Assembly: GCA_964498725.1 (NCBI GenBank)
Contig: CAZCHS010000075.1
Coordinates: 1 to 17,323, forward strand
Length of the DNA: 17,323 nucleotides
Reading direction: 5' to 3'
Source: JAFGTP01 sp964498725
GTDB taxonomy: Bacteria; Fidelibacterota; UBA2242; JAFGTP01
The notes under the pieces were generated by a model, which was given only the letters and a program-made list of their open reading frames with translations, made no database searches and had not been told where the DNA came from. How positions within the stretch are numbered: position 1 is the stretch's first letter; the number at the start of each line of letters is the position of its first letter. This document shows, in pieces, positions 1 to 8,094 of this stretch. Both the position numbers and the translations under genes were made by a program.

Positions 1-67
1 TATTTACCGGCCGCGTCTGGGCTGTCAATGTTATCGTCAATGCTATAAAAATTATTAATTTCTTCAA
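1..67 (-). CDS. N-terminus of a secreted protein (partial, runs off the left edge)
   Basis: Read on the minus strand, a TTG codon at 67-65 follows a strong ribosome binding site (GGAGGAGA, 8 bases upstream). It opens a frame without stops to the window edge. The 22 visible residues begin MKKLIIFIALTITLTAQTRP: two lysines, a hydrophobic core and a small-residue region ending TAQ, which is a typical Sec signal peptide with cleavage likely near the Ala-Gln. The mature protein lies outside the window, so its function cannot be named. It is divergent from the ABC transporter genes, and both promoters must lie in 68-225. The TTG start is inferred from the Shine-Dalgarno spacing and signal peptide; no in-frame ATG fits as well. 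Confidence 0.6.
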   Translation of the reverse strand, partial: MKKLIIFIALTITLTAQTRPVN

Positions 68-140
68 AAAATTCTCCTCCAATTAACCACTTGAAATATA
101 GATAAATTGGATAAAAAAAGTAAAATTTTTCCTGATAATT

Positions 141-169
141 TTGAACTTTCCTTTTATTTCCCATAATGC
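141..169 (+). promoter_or_regulatory. Candidate sigma-70-type promoter for the fetAB-like genes
   Basis: TTGAAC at 141-146 is separated by 17 bases from TAATGC at 164-169, in the AT-rich gap between the divergent secreted-protein gene and the ABC transporter. The match is moderate and the region is very AT-rich, so chance matches are likely. Confidence 0.35.
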
Positions 170-225
170 GCTTTGAGAATTAACTACAATTAAATATATT
201 TGCAATTATATAAATAGGATACCCT

Positions 226-819
226 ATGATTGAATTTAAAAATATTGACTTAAAATTTTCTAACTTGTCTATTTTTAAGGATTTAAATTTCAAAATTAAA
301 AAAAATGAACATGTCTGTATCAGCGGTGCATCGGGGCGCGGTAAGTCTACATTGTTAAAAATGCTTCAGGGCTATATTATTCCCGACAGAGGCGTGATTA
401 GAATAAATAATTTGGAATTAAGCGACCGGACAGTTGACCAAGTTCGCGATTCTGTAGTTTGGATACCGCAAAATATCAATCTCCCGGTAAATAATGGCAA
501 AGCCCTGCTGGAACTGATGGAACTGGAACACAAATGGGAAACAGTAGCATCCATTGCCAACAAGCTATTGCTGGAAGAGAAGATTTTAAGCAAGGACTTT
601 ACCAAAATCAGCGGCGGCCAAAAACAACGGGTCATCACCGCCATATGCCTGAGTATTGAGAAGGACATTATCCTTATGGATGAGCCCACCGCGGCCCTGG
701 ATGCGGAAACTATCGGCGCGCTGCTCAAAACTCTGTCAGCTTTGCCGAATAGAACAATCGTATCGGCATCGCACAATGAAAAATGGCTGCGTGAAGCCGG
801 GAGGGTCATTTCATTATGA
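226..819 (+). CDS. fetA: ABC transporter ATP-binding protein, FetA/YbbL-like
   Basis: This is the ATPase subunit of a two-component ABC transporter; E. coli FetA (YbbL) with FetB is linked to iron export and oxidative-stress tolerance. The 197-residue protein has a full nucleotide-binding domain: Walker A GASGRGKST (about residues 34-42), a Q-loop PQN near 82, signature ISGGQKQR near 128, Walker B IILMDEPTAALD and H-loop SASHNEKW near the C-terminus. It is short, with no extra domain, as usual for this family. An AGGA Shine-Dalgarno sits just upstream of the ATG. The stop overlaps the start of the permease gene by four bases (ATGA), so the two are translationally coupled. The substrate is inferred from the partner permease, not from this protein. 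Confidence 0.85.
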   Translation: MIEFKNIDLKFSNLSIFKDLNFKIKKNEHVCISGASGRGKSTLLKMLQGYIIPDRGVIRINNLELSDRTVDQVRDSVVWIPQNINLPVNNGKALLELMELEHKWETVASIANKLLLEEKILSKDFTKISGGQKQRVITAICLSIEKDIILMDEPTAALDAETIGALLKTLSALPNRTIVSASHNEKWLREAGRVISL

Positions 820-1616
820 ATTCGATTATTGATATCAGTATTTGGAAACTGATCGCTAGCATGGGAATTTTGATCATTCCTTTTGCCTTTTTGTTGTATT
901 ATAAAATACCCCTGATCCGCAGTATTTTGATAGCAGTGATTCGCATGGTGGCACAATTATCCCTGGTTGCTGTTTATATGGAATGGATTTTCGAGGTTAA
1001 TAATATGTGGATCAATATGCTTTGGGTATTTTTGATGATCTTTGTTGGCGTGTTTACGTCGATTAAACGGATCGGGCTCTATAAAAAATATTTTGTATTA
1101 CCCCTGACCCTGTCGGCAATCAGCGCTGTTATTATCATTGATACTTTTTTTCTGGGATATGTTCTCAAACTGGACTATGTTTTTGACGCCCGCTATTTTA
1201 TTCCTATCACCGGCATGATCCTGGGTAATTCCATGAATCACAATATTGTCGGACTAAGCACCTATTTTCGGGGTTTGTCGGAGAAGGCTGAACTCTATTA
1301 TTTTTTGTTGACCAATACCGGCAATGTAACCCTGACCCGGCGACCTTTTGTAAAACAAGCCATTACCCAGGGACTCAATCCGCTGATCGCTACGATGACG
1401 GTAATCGGGCTGATCTCACTGCCGGGCATGATGACCGGGCAAATCCTGGGCGGCAGTTCACCTGCCATGGCGATTCGTTACCAGATCATGATTATGTTTG
1501 CCATTTTTGGCGGCTGTAGTATCAATATGTTTCTCAGCATTATTTTTTCCAACCGGTTTATCTTTGATAAGTATGGGAAACTGAAAATGGATATTGTGAA
1601 GGGCGTTGAGAGTTGA
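816..1616 (+). CDS. fetB: ABC transporter permease, FetB/YbbM (UPF0014) family
   Basis: A 266-residue integral membrane protein with several hydrophobic segments. It carries the hallmarks of the UPF0014/FetB family: an early RMVAQLSLV stretch, IPITGMILGNSMN around residue 130, and PGMMTGQILGGSSPAMAIRYQI around residues 203-224. Members work with a FetA-type ATPase; the E. coli pair is implicated in iron efflux, and plant relatives in aluminium tolerance. Its ATG overlaps the fetA stop codon. No convincing intrinsic terminator was found between its stop and the convergent lipoprotein gene 75 bases further on. Iron as substrate is a family-based inference. Confidence 0.88.
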   Translation: MNSIIDISIWKLIASMGILIIPFAFLLYYKIPLIRSILIAVIRMVAQLSLVAVYMEWIFEVNNMWINMLWVFLMIFVGVFTSIKRIGLYKKYFVLPLTLSAISAVIIIDTFFLGYVLKLDYVFDARYFIPITGMILGNSMNHNIVGLSTYFRGLSEKAELYYFLLTNTGNVTLTRRPFVKQAITQGLNPLIATMTVIGLISLPGMMTGQILGGSSPAMAIRYQIMIMFAIFGGCSINMFLSIIFSNRFIFDKYGKLKMDIVKGVES

Positions 1617-1691
1617 AATATTTTTACCACGAAATAAGCGAAATAATACTTTTTAAAAGGATGGGCAGTTACCAATTACCAATCACTAACT

Positions 1692-2762
1692 TCATTCCAG
1701 CATATTCCACACCACACTGTTCATTCCGCTAGTCAGCACCTCTTCAATGCCACCACGAATATCAGCCACACCCACTGCCAGGATTTTACTGGTTTCCACA
1801 TCGATCAGACGTACTTCCACAGAATAGATCCGACCAATGCGACTGACTGAGCCGGTAATCATCTGCTCCACATTCAACAACTGGCCTGCTTCCACGGCGC
1901 ATTCGGCGCTGGTACAGCCGGTCTGCTGAAAACCCTGTTCCTCAAGAATCGCTTCCATCTGGCTGCGCTCCAGAATACTGAAGCGGCCGGTGTTGAACAA
2001 TTCGATACCCAATCGATTGGACAGGGCTTTGACTTCCTGTTCAGGAATCGCATAAGCCCCCAAAGGCAGGATAGCAATATTTTTTACATCTCCCTCCCAT
2101 TGGATTTTTTCTTCATTGACCTCTCTTTTTTTGGTAGTTGCCAAAAATTGGGAAGATTGGCCGGAATTTTCCAGGTTGACTTTCAGGACAAAATCCCGTA
2201 ATTGGTCAAGCCCGGTGTAATAGAGGGGAATGATCTTGTTTTCCACATCACTTTTCCGGAAAAATCCATAAAAAGTCACGCCATGCTGTTTTTCATTGCT
2301 GATAATATGACTGGTCTGGTATTCATCATTTTTAAAAGATATTTTTAATTCCACCTGGACAATCCCGCTGTAGGGCTGGATCGGCCAGGTAAGGGTCATG
2401 GGATAAATTGCCGGCCATGCGAAAAACCAGTTGTAATGCCCCATGTCCCGGGCAATAACCTTTACCTGAAATTTATCAACTTCCATATTTTCCCCATTAT
2501 ACGTGTCGTCGCCGTAGAGAACTTTCTGATACATACCGGTACTATAGATGGCGTCAGCAATGGCTTCTTCCAGAGATTTCTTGTAGGAAGGAATAACTTC
2601 ACTCCCGGACAAGTCCAGACGAAACCGGGAAATCACCGCCAGTTTACGATTATCCGGTTGCTTATAAAGAGGTTGCTCAAAATCGATTCGCTGGTTCAGC
2701 AGGTTGGCGGAACATCCGGTAAGGATCACAATTATCAGGAATAAAAAAATATTTTTTTTCAT
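1692..2762 (-). CDS. Lipoprotein with C-terminal CsgG/FlgO-like domain
   Basis: A 356-residue protein beginning MKKNIFLFLIIVILTGCSAN: a lipoprotein signal peptide with lipobox LTGC, so it should be lipidated and exported. The first two thirds are not recognised. The last ~125 residues (from VKNIAILPLGAY) match the CsgG/FlgO-like fold common in uncharacterised lipoproteins: LSNRLGIELFNTGRFSILERSQMEAIL, then a Cys pair in GCTSAECAVEAG, then GSVSRIGRIYSVEVRLID. Such domains oligomerise or act in envelope assembly, but this role is not shown here. The ATG at 2762 is preferred to a TTG 30 bases upstream because it starts the signal peptide; neither has a strong Shine-Dalgarno. It lies 85 bases downstream of the sensor kinase on the same strand and could be co-transcribed. 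Confidence 0.75.
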   Translation of the reverse strand: MKKNIFLFLIIVILTGCSANLLNQRIDFEQPLYKQPDNRKLAVISRFRLDLSGSEVIPSYKKSLEEAIADAIYSTGMYQKVLYGDDTYNGENMEVDKFQVKVIARDMGHYNWFFAWPAIYPMTLTWPIQPYSGIVQVELKISFKNDEYQTSHIISNEKQHGVTFYGFFRKSDVENKIIPLYYTGLDQLRDFVLKVNLENSGQSSQFLATTKKREVNEEKIQWEGDVKNIAILPLGAYAIPEQEVKALSNRLGIELFNTGRFSILERSQMEAILEEQGFQQTGCTSAECAVEAGQLLNVEQMITGSVSRIGRIYSVEVRLIDVETSKILAVGVADIRGGIEEVLTSGMNSVVWNMLE

Positions 2763-2847
2763 CGAATTTTCAGGCCTATTGTTTATTGACAAAATATCAG
2801 GGGAAAATTAAAGCCAAAGAAAGAAAATACAAACATCTTTTTTTTTA

Positions 2848-5670
2848 TTAATTATCTTTTAGTACGCGCCGGATAACGGATTGTAAGTTATTAATCGTAT
2901 AAGGCTTAGCAATAATATCAGAAAAACCATAATGCTGGTAATTAGCCAGCACAGTATCATTGGCATAGCCCGATGATACGATTATTTTAGCCTTCGGTGC
3001 GACAGCCTGTATAGCGGCGCAGGTTTCCTTTCCGCCCATACCACCGGGAATGGTCAAATCCAAAATAACCAGATCAAAGGGTTCCCCCTCATCGATTGCT
3101 TCCTTGAATTCTTGGACCGCAGCATGGCCATCATCAACCGCAACAACTTTCATTCCCAGGCTTCGAACCATTGACATCACTAGATTCCGGATGGATTTAT
3201 CATCGTCCATTATCAGTATTTTTGTTTTATATTCCACCTGTTCCCGGTCTTGTTCATCTATCTTTGTTTCTTCGGTATATTTTGATGATTTTGCAGCCGG
3301 TAAATAGATGGTAAAGTTTGTTCCAACATTCAGTTCAGAGTCGACAATAATCCTGCCATTATGTTTATTAATAATGGAAAAAACCGTGGCAAGTCCCAGG
3401 CCGCTGCCAGTGGATTTAGTTGTAAAATAGGGATCAAAGATTTGGTCCAGATACTCTTTTTTAATGCCGCTTCCTTCATCCTTGAAGGTAATTTTCAGAT
3501 AGGCGCCGCCGGATAGTCCCGGTACCGGCTCTTTACTGGCATCAAAATTTCGCATGGTGATGGTTACTTTACCGCCATCGGGCATCGCCTGGTTGGCATT
3601 AATAGCCAGGTTTGAGAAAACCTGCTGCATCTGGCCCTTGTCGACTTTCACGGGATAAAGATCATCATCAGCTTCCATCATCAGTTTCACATTGCTTCCC
3701 GAGAGATCAAAATTAACAATATCCACAATAACATCTTTTAAACTGACAACTGTTTTATGCGGGTCTCCGCCTTTTGAAAAAGTGAGCAATTGCCGGGTCA
3801 GCCGCGTAGCGCGGTTCATTGAAGACTCGGCTTCATTCAATATATCATAAACCGGATGTGTGTGGGAGAGTTGCAGTTTTGCAATGGATATATTGCCGTA
3901 GATCGCCGTCAATATATTATTAAAATCATGGGCAATTCCACCGGCCAGGGTGCCAATGCTTTTGATATTCTGCATCTTGCTGAGTTCTTCCTGAGTACGT
4001 TTCTGCTGGGTAATATCAATGGCAACGCAAAGGGCATTCACCATTCGATTTTCCTCATCAAAAATGTGATGTGTCGAGAACAAGGCGGGAAATGTCTTAC
4101 CATTTTTACGAACCATTTCCAGTTCACAGTCAAACCCCATCTTATCTTTATTATCGATGGTTAATATTTCCGAGAATCGTGGCTCATCGGTGGGCCGGGC
4201 CAGGAGGGTAATGGGTTTTCCGATAATTTCTTCCCGGGTATAGCCGAAGATTTCTTCCCCGCCGGGACTAAAAATCTCAATTTTGGAAAATTTGCCATTC
4301 ACATCAGTTTTAATAAAGGCGATATTCCGGGCCGCTTCAAAAACCGTTCGCAAATTAGCCTCACTGGTTTTCAGTTTTTCCAGGGTGCGGTATTCCTTTG
4401 ACACATCCCGGAAAACCAGTACAACACCAACAATTTCCCCGGCTGAATTTTTAATTGGCGCGGCGGAATCGGCGATCTGATATTCGTTGCCGTCTTTTGC
4501 GATCAATTCGGTATGATTGGTAAGTCCAACTCGTTTTTTCTCCCGCAATACTTTGATGATCGGATTGATGGCCTTCTCGCCGGTTTTGGAATTTATGATC
4601 GTAAAGACCTCATTGATGTGGTGGCCCTTAACATCATGAAATTTGTACCCGGTAAGCTGCTCGGCAACCGGGTTCATATTGGTAATATTGCCCTGTATAT
4701 CTGTGGCAATGACGGCATCACCAATGGAATTCAGGGTAATATGCAGGTCTTCCCGGCTCTTTTCCAATTCCTCCGTCCGTTGATCAACCCGGCGCTGAAG
4801 TGTGCGGTTCCAGAAAAAAATTATGACTATCACAATGATAAAAGGGAGAATAATAATCGCAGTCCATTTGATGACTGTGCTGAGATTTACCGAACCTCTT
4901 TCGTAAATCCCAAACCATCTGTCATAGATCTTATCATATTCACCGGAAGTTTTAATGATATTCAGACCTTCATTCAACTTCGCCAACAATTCCTTATTGC
5001 CTTCAGTGACAGCCATGCAATATTTGCGCTGAATAATAGGCGGGCCGACAATTTTTACCGATTTTAGTCCTTTTTCCTTGAGAATTATTACCCCTTGCAG
5101 CCGGGAGAGAACCAGGCAATCGCCTTCTCCCCTGACAAGTGCGCTAAATCCTTCTTCAGGTGTATCTTTCACTACCAAATTTGCTGATAATTGTTGTTCC
5201 AGCACGAAATCATGTCCCATGTCATTTTTCTGAACAATTATTTTTTTATTCCGAATGTCATCAAGATTTTCAATTTCTGATTTTTCTTTTACAAAAATGG
5301 CATAGGAAGCAATAAAATGGGGAATCGCAAAATCCACCTTTTTATCTCTTTCTTCTGTATTGAACATGCCCATTAAGATATCCGCCTGCCCGGTTTCAAT
5401 CGCACTTCTGACCACATGCCACTTCCCCAGTTCAATTCGAATATCCATGTGCATGGCTTCGGCCACCGCCCGCATGATATCAATGTTAAATCCTTCAGGC
5501 TCACCGCTTTCATTGAGATACTCATAAGGTGGGTAATGACTATCGCCTCTTACCAGCAATTCATCCGATTCCTCCACGGCAAAGGCCCAATTAACAGAGG
5601 TAAAAATAAGGAGAAGCGTAAGAATTATTTTATTGAAGTATTGATATCCGGTTGTAAAATTATATTTCAT
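2848..5670 (-). CDS. Hybrid sensor histidine kinase with periplasmic solute-binding (SBP_bac_3) domain, two PAS domains and receiver
   Basis: A 940-residue membrane kinase. Domain order: signal/membrane segment at 13-32; a family-3 solute-binding domain at about 38-255 (SHYPPYEYLNESGEPEGFNID, as in amino-acid-binding proteins); a transmembrane helix at about 266-288; a short coiled coil; PAS at about 311-425 and 440-555; HisKA with phospho-acceptor His581 (AGGIAHDFNNIL); HATPase_c with NLAINANQAMP, DEGSGI and GSGLGLA; and a C-terminal receiver with acidic pocket MDDDKS, phospho-acceptor Asp871 and Lys922. All catalytic motifs are intact. It should bind a small extracellular ligand, perhaps an amino acid, and phosphorylate its own receiver, so an unseen phosphotransfer protein or response regulator is expected. 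No output regulator is adjacent, so its targets are unknown. Confidence 0.9.
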   Translation of the reverse strand: MKYNFTTGYQYFNKIILTLLLIFTSVNWAFAVEESDELLVRGDSHYPPYEYLNESGEPEGFNIDIMRAVAEAMHMDIRIELGKWHVVRSAIETGQADILMGMFNTEERDKKVDFAIPHFIASYAIFVKEKSEIENLDDIRNKKIIVQKNDMGHDFVLEQQLSANLVVKDTPEEGFSALVRGEGDCLVLSRLQGVIILKEKGLKSVKIVGPPIIQRKYCMAVTEGNKELLAKLNEGLNIIKTSGEYDKIYDRWFGIYERGSVNLSTVIKWTAIIILPFIIVIVIIFFWNRTLQRRVDQRTEELEKSREDLHITLNSIGDAVIATDIQGNITNMNPVAEQLTGYKFHDVKGHHINEVFTIINSKTGEKAINPIIKVLREKKRVGLTNHTELIAKDGNEYQIADSAAPIKNSAGEIVGVVLVFRDVSKEYRTLEKLKTSEANLRTVFEAARNIAFIKTDVNGKFSKIEIFSPGGEEIFGYTREEIIGKPITLLARPTDEPRFSEILTIDNKDKMGFDCELEMVRKNGKTFPALFSTHHIFDEENRMVNALCVAIDITQQKRTQEELSKMQNIKSIGTLAGGIAHDFNNILTAIYGNISIAKLQLSHTHPVYDILNEAESSMNRATRLTRQLLTFSKGGDPHKTVVSLKDVIVDIVNFDLSGSNVKLMMEADDDLYPVKVDKGQMQQVFSNLAINANQAMPDGGKVTITMRNFDASKEPVPGLSGGAYLKITFKDEGSGIKKEYLDQIFDPYFTTKSTGSGLGLATVFSIINKHNGRIIVDSELNVGTNFTIYLPAAKSSKYTEETKIDEQDREQVEYKTKILIMDDDKSIRNLVMSMVRSLGMKVVAVDDGHAAVQEFKEAIDEGEPFDLVILDLTIPGGMGGKETCAAIQAVAPKAKIIVSSGYANDTVLANYQHYGFSDIIAKPYTINNLQSVIRRVLKDN

Positions 5671-5717
5671 TTAATCTCATTGTTAATATCATTTCCAATA
5701 AAGTAATCCATATTTAG

Positions 5718-5751
5718 AAAAAAGGCAACAAAATGATTTGTTGCCTTTTTT
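5718..5751 (-). terminator. Strong intrinsic terminator closing the ORP-like operon
   Basis: A 15-bp perfect stem (5718-5732 pairs with 5737-5751) with a four-base loop, built from A6-GGCAACAAA and its complement. Each strand therefore ends in a run of six T. It lies 32 bases beyond the stop of the last operon gene and upstream of the sensor kinase gene on the same strand, separating the two transcription units. Confidence 0.85.
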
Positions 5752-5782
5752 CAGAATATGTTGCGCACGCTTACAAATTATG

Positions 5783-6121
5783 CTAAAATTTGTTCAGCTC
5801 TCCTTTTTTATATTTTTCATAAGCTTCTTCAATCGTAAGGTCTCCGGCGCCAATGTAAATATCCATCCGGCCGCGTTCCAGCACCCTGCCGGCATTACCA
5901 CCGGGGCCATTGCCGGTGATCAAAACATCGGGTTTGTTTTCCAGCAGCAGTTGGGCTGTTTTCGGTCCGGCACCGTGAGCTTCCTGTTGAATCGAACGAT
6001 TATCTATGGTTTCCATCTGTTCTGATTCTTCATCGTAAAGAACAATATAATCGGTTCTGCCAAACCTGGGATCAATTATTGATTTCCAGGTGCTGCCTTT
6101 GCTTGTAAATGCAATTTTCAT
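5783..6121 (-). CDS. NifX/NafY-fold dinitrogenase FeMo-cofactor-type protein, orange-protein (ORP/MTH1175)-like
   Basis: A 112-residue single-domain protein beginning MKIAFTSKGSTWKSIIDPRFGRTDYIVLYD, the signature opening of the MTH1175/ORP branch of the NifX/NifB C-terminal family. It has the family's PDVLITGNGPGGNAGRVLERG motif in the second half. Relatives carry metal-sulfur cofactors: the Desulfovibrio orange protein holds a Mo-Cu-S cluster and NifX holds FeMo-co precursors. It has a strong AGAGGTG Shine-Dalgarno, lies 19 bases after the second MinD-like ATPase, and is the last gene before the terminator. Whether a Mo-Cu or another cluster is bound cannot be told from sequence. The family assignment is firm; the cofactor is inference. 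Confidence 0.85.
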   Translation of the reverse strand: MKIAFTSKGSTWKSIIDPRFGRTDYIVLYDEESEQMETIDNRSIQQEAHGAGPKTAQLLLENKPDVLITGNGPGGNAGRVLERGRMDIYIGAGDLTIEEAYEKYKKGELNKF

Positions 6122-6140
6122 CTTTTCACCTCTTTTTTTT

Positions 6141-7013
6141 TTATAATAGTTTTAATAATTTTTGCCAATGATCCCGGACTGTACCGGCAAGTTGCGAATC
6201 ATTGAATTCAACAATGGTCTTACCCTCTGTCATGGCCTGAGTAAAATTTTCATTATAATCAATATTACCAATATGCTTGACTCCCTTTTTTTCCATAAAG
6301 TCCACAAGTTCTCCACTCTGTCGTGGATTGATGTCGGCTTTATTGATAATGGCACAGGCTGCAATCTGAAATTTATTGACCAGTTCAATGACGCGCTTGA
6401 TGTCATGAATGCCGGAAACCGAGGGTTCCGCCACCAGCACAACTAAATTTGCTCCTGATAACGACGAAACCACCGGGCAGCCGATTCCCGGCGAACCATC
6501 CACAAGGACAATTTCCTTATTCAATTTTTCGGCCTTCTCCTTCGCTTCCTGTTTGACTTTTGCGACCAATTTTCCGGAATTCTCAGCGCCCACCCCCAGT
6601 TTTGCGTGGATCATTCGTCCGCCGGATTTTATGGCGCTGTCATACCATTGTCCCACCAGATTATCCTTCATTTTAATAGCATCAACCGGACAGATATGGG
6701 AACAATAGCCGCAGCCTTCACAATTCAGGTCAATAACACGAAAATAATTTTCCTGCGATGAGATAGCATCAAACCGGCAGACCTGTTCGCATTTTCCGCA
6801 GCCGATGCATTGGTCAGGATTGATCTCCGCCAATTGTCCGCTATAAAAATCCTCTGACCGCGCAAAATCCGGTTCCAGCAGCAAATGCATATCAGCAGCA
6901 TCGACATCGCAATCAGCTGTTATAATATCACTGCCGCCCAGGATTGAAAAAGAGGCCGTTAATGAAGTCTTGCCGGTGCCGCCTTTTCCTGAAATGATGA
7001 CAATTTCTTTCAT
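6141..7013 (-). CDS. MinD-superfamily P-loop ATPase with inserted 2[4Fe-4S] ferredoxin domain (second copy)
   Basis: A 290-residue protein of the Mrp/MinD-like ATPases with a ferredoxin insertion. The deviant Walker A SGKGGTGKTS is at residues 8-17. A bacterial-type ferredoxin domain at about 63-115 has eight cysteines (69, 72, 75, 79 and 98, 101, 104, 108). The switch motif is VDGSPGIGCPV and the MinD-like tail contains INKADINPR. Related proteins (for example the paired ATPases of the Desulfovibrio orp locus) sit next to NifX/ORP-like proteins and are thought to assemble or transfer metal clusters. Its ATG overlaps the stop of the first copy (ATGA). The cysteine positions match those of the first copy exactly, pointing to an ancient tandem duplication. 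Confidence 0.9.
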   Translation of the reverse strand: MKEIVIISGKGGTGKTSLTASFSILGGSDIITADCDVDAADMHLLLEPDFARSEDFYSGQLAEINPDQCIGCGKCEQVCRFDAISSQENYFRVIDLNCEGCGYCSHICPVDAIKMKDNLVGQWYDSAIKSGGRMIHAKLGVGAENSGKLVAKVKQEAKEKAEKLNKEIVLVDGSPGIGCPVVSSLSGANLVVLVAEPSVSGIHDIKRVIELVNKFQIAACAIINKADINPRQSGELVDFMEKKGVKHIGNIDYNENFTQAMTEGKTIVEFNDSQLAGTVRDHWQKLLKLL

Positions 7014-7870
7014 TTCTGCTCCCGAATTTTTTGGATGTAAGTATGGATTGTTTCCAATGCCGATTCCACAGCCGGAATTTTATCATACAGCAATTCGCCG
7101 GCAGCGTAAATTTCCGCGATTTTCCGGTCATTGGGAATTTTCGCCAAAAGGTCAATATTATTTTCACGGCAATAATTTTCAACATCGGCATTGCCAATTC
7201 CAGCCCTGTTAATAACAACGCCAAAATCAATGCCCAACTGTCTAACCACCTCCACGGCCAGTTGCAAATCGTGAAAACCAAAAGGCGTTGGTTCCGTGAT
7301 CAAAATGATCAGGTCGGTATCTTTGACAGCTTCTATCATAGGGCAGGAAGTTCCGGGGGGCGAATCAAAAATTTTCAACGTATCTTCAGAAAAATTTTCA
7401 TCCACATAATTCATTGTTTGTGCAATTAACGGCACCGCCTGTTCTTCGCCGATTATCAGTTGGGAATCGATAAAGTCCAGTTGCTGTGTCCGAATATGGT
7501 TCAATTCACCCATTTTTTTATTTTTCATAGGCAATGAATTGGTTGGGCATAATTCCGAACAGGCGTGGCAACTGTGGCATAGTTCGGGGAAGATCATTAT
7601 TTCATCCAGGATTCTGGAAACCGCATTAAAATTACATAATTCTTTACACTTGTTACATAGCAGGCATTCTTCAGAATTCCAGTTGGGAATTTTTTTATGC
7701 ATATCCAACCGGTTCACAGGATTCCCTTTAATGAACAATCCGGAATTGGGTTCTTCCACATCCAAATCTGTCAGGACCACATTGAATTGTTTAGATAGAT
7801 AATGTGCCAGGTTGGTGGACAGTGTTGTTTTTCCTGTTCCCCCTTTACCACTGGCAATTGCTATTTTCAT
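7010..7870 (-). CDS. MinD-superfamily P-loop ATPase with inserted 2[4Fe-4S] ferredoxin domain (first copy)
   Basis: A 286-residue paralogue of the next gene. Walker A is ASGKGGTGKTT near residue 7, and the ferredoxin insert has cysteines 69, 72, 75, 79 and 98, 101, 104, 108, the same numbering as in the second copy. The switch motif is FDSPPGTSCPM. Start choice: a GTG two codons upstream would put the start directly on the GGAG Shine-Dalgarno, while the ATG at 7870 has GGAG five bases upstream and begins MKIAIASGKGG as is usual, so the ATG is preferred. It begins 14 bases after the small four-cysteine gene and overlaps the second copy by four bases. Two such ATPases side by side probably work as a heterodimer; this is inferred from pairing, not shown. 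Confidence 0.9.
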   Translation of the reverse strand: MKIAIASGKGGTGKTTLSTNLAHYLSKQFNVVLTDLDVEEPNSGLFIKGNPVNRLDMHKKIPNWNSEECLLCNKCKELCNFNAVSRILDEIMIFPELCHSCHACSELCPTNSLPMKNKKMGELNHIRTQQLDFIDSQLIIGEEQAVPLIAQTMNYVDENFSEDTLKIFDSPPGTSCPMIEAVKDTDLIILITEPTPFGFHDLQLAVEVVRQLGIDFGVVINRAGIGNADVENYCRENNIDLLAKIPNDRKIAEIYAAGELLYDKIPAVESALETIHTYIQKIREQK

Positions 7871-7884
7871 AAACACTCCGGTAA

Positions 7885-8094
7885 TTAGGTTAAATTTTTC
7901 ATGATAGAGCCATCTGGCAGCATATTATCCGGATGATAAATTCCGGCTTCTTCCTGCTGATACCGGACACATTCCGGCCAGTTGCCCTGACAAAAATTTT
8001 TTATCCAGCGGCTGTCCAGTTTGCCGGCTTCATAAAAAGCCTTCATGGGACATACCGGAAACCATTTACAGGTCTGTGGTTTATCCGGTCTCAT
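7885..8094 (-). CDS. Small four-cysteine protein of unknown function
   Basis: A 69-residue protein starting MRPDKPQTCKWFPVCPMK, with cysteines at 9, 15, 35 and 42, aromatic residues around them and a PDNMLPDGS segment near the end. The spacing (C-x5-C-x19-C-x6-C) is not a classic ferredoxin or zinc ribbon, but four cysteines in so small a protein suggest a metal or Fe-S site. I recall similar small proteins in anaerobes and archaea, without a proven function. Its ATG overlaps the stop of the MBL hydrolase gene (ATGA), with AAGGGTGA as a possible Shine-Dalgarno, and it is 14 bases from the first MinD-like ATPase. That places it firmly in the operon and supports its being a real gene. Confidence 0.75.
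   Translation of the reverse strand: MRPDKPQTCKWFPVCPMKAFYEAGKLDSRWIKNFCQGNWPECVRYQQEEAGIYHPDNMLPDGSIMKNLT

Noticed and set aside
2763..2792. TTG start giving a longer lipoprotein
   Set aside because: It would place ten polar residues before the signal peptide and has no ribosome binding site; the ATG at 2762 starts directly at the signal peptide.
4513..5067. 184-codon plus-strand open frame inside the sensor kinase gene
   Set aside because: It lies wholly opposite a kinase gene whose domains are unambiguous, and it has no recognisable protein features.
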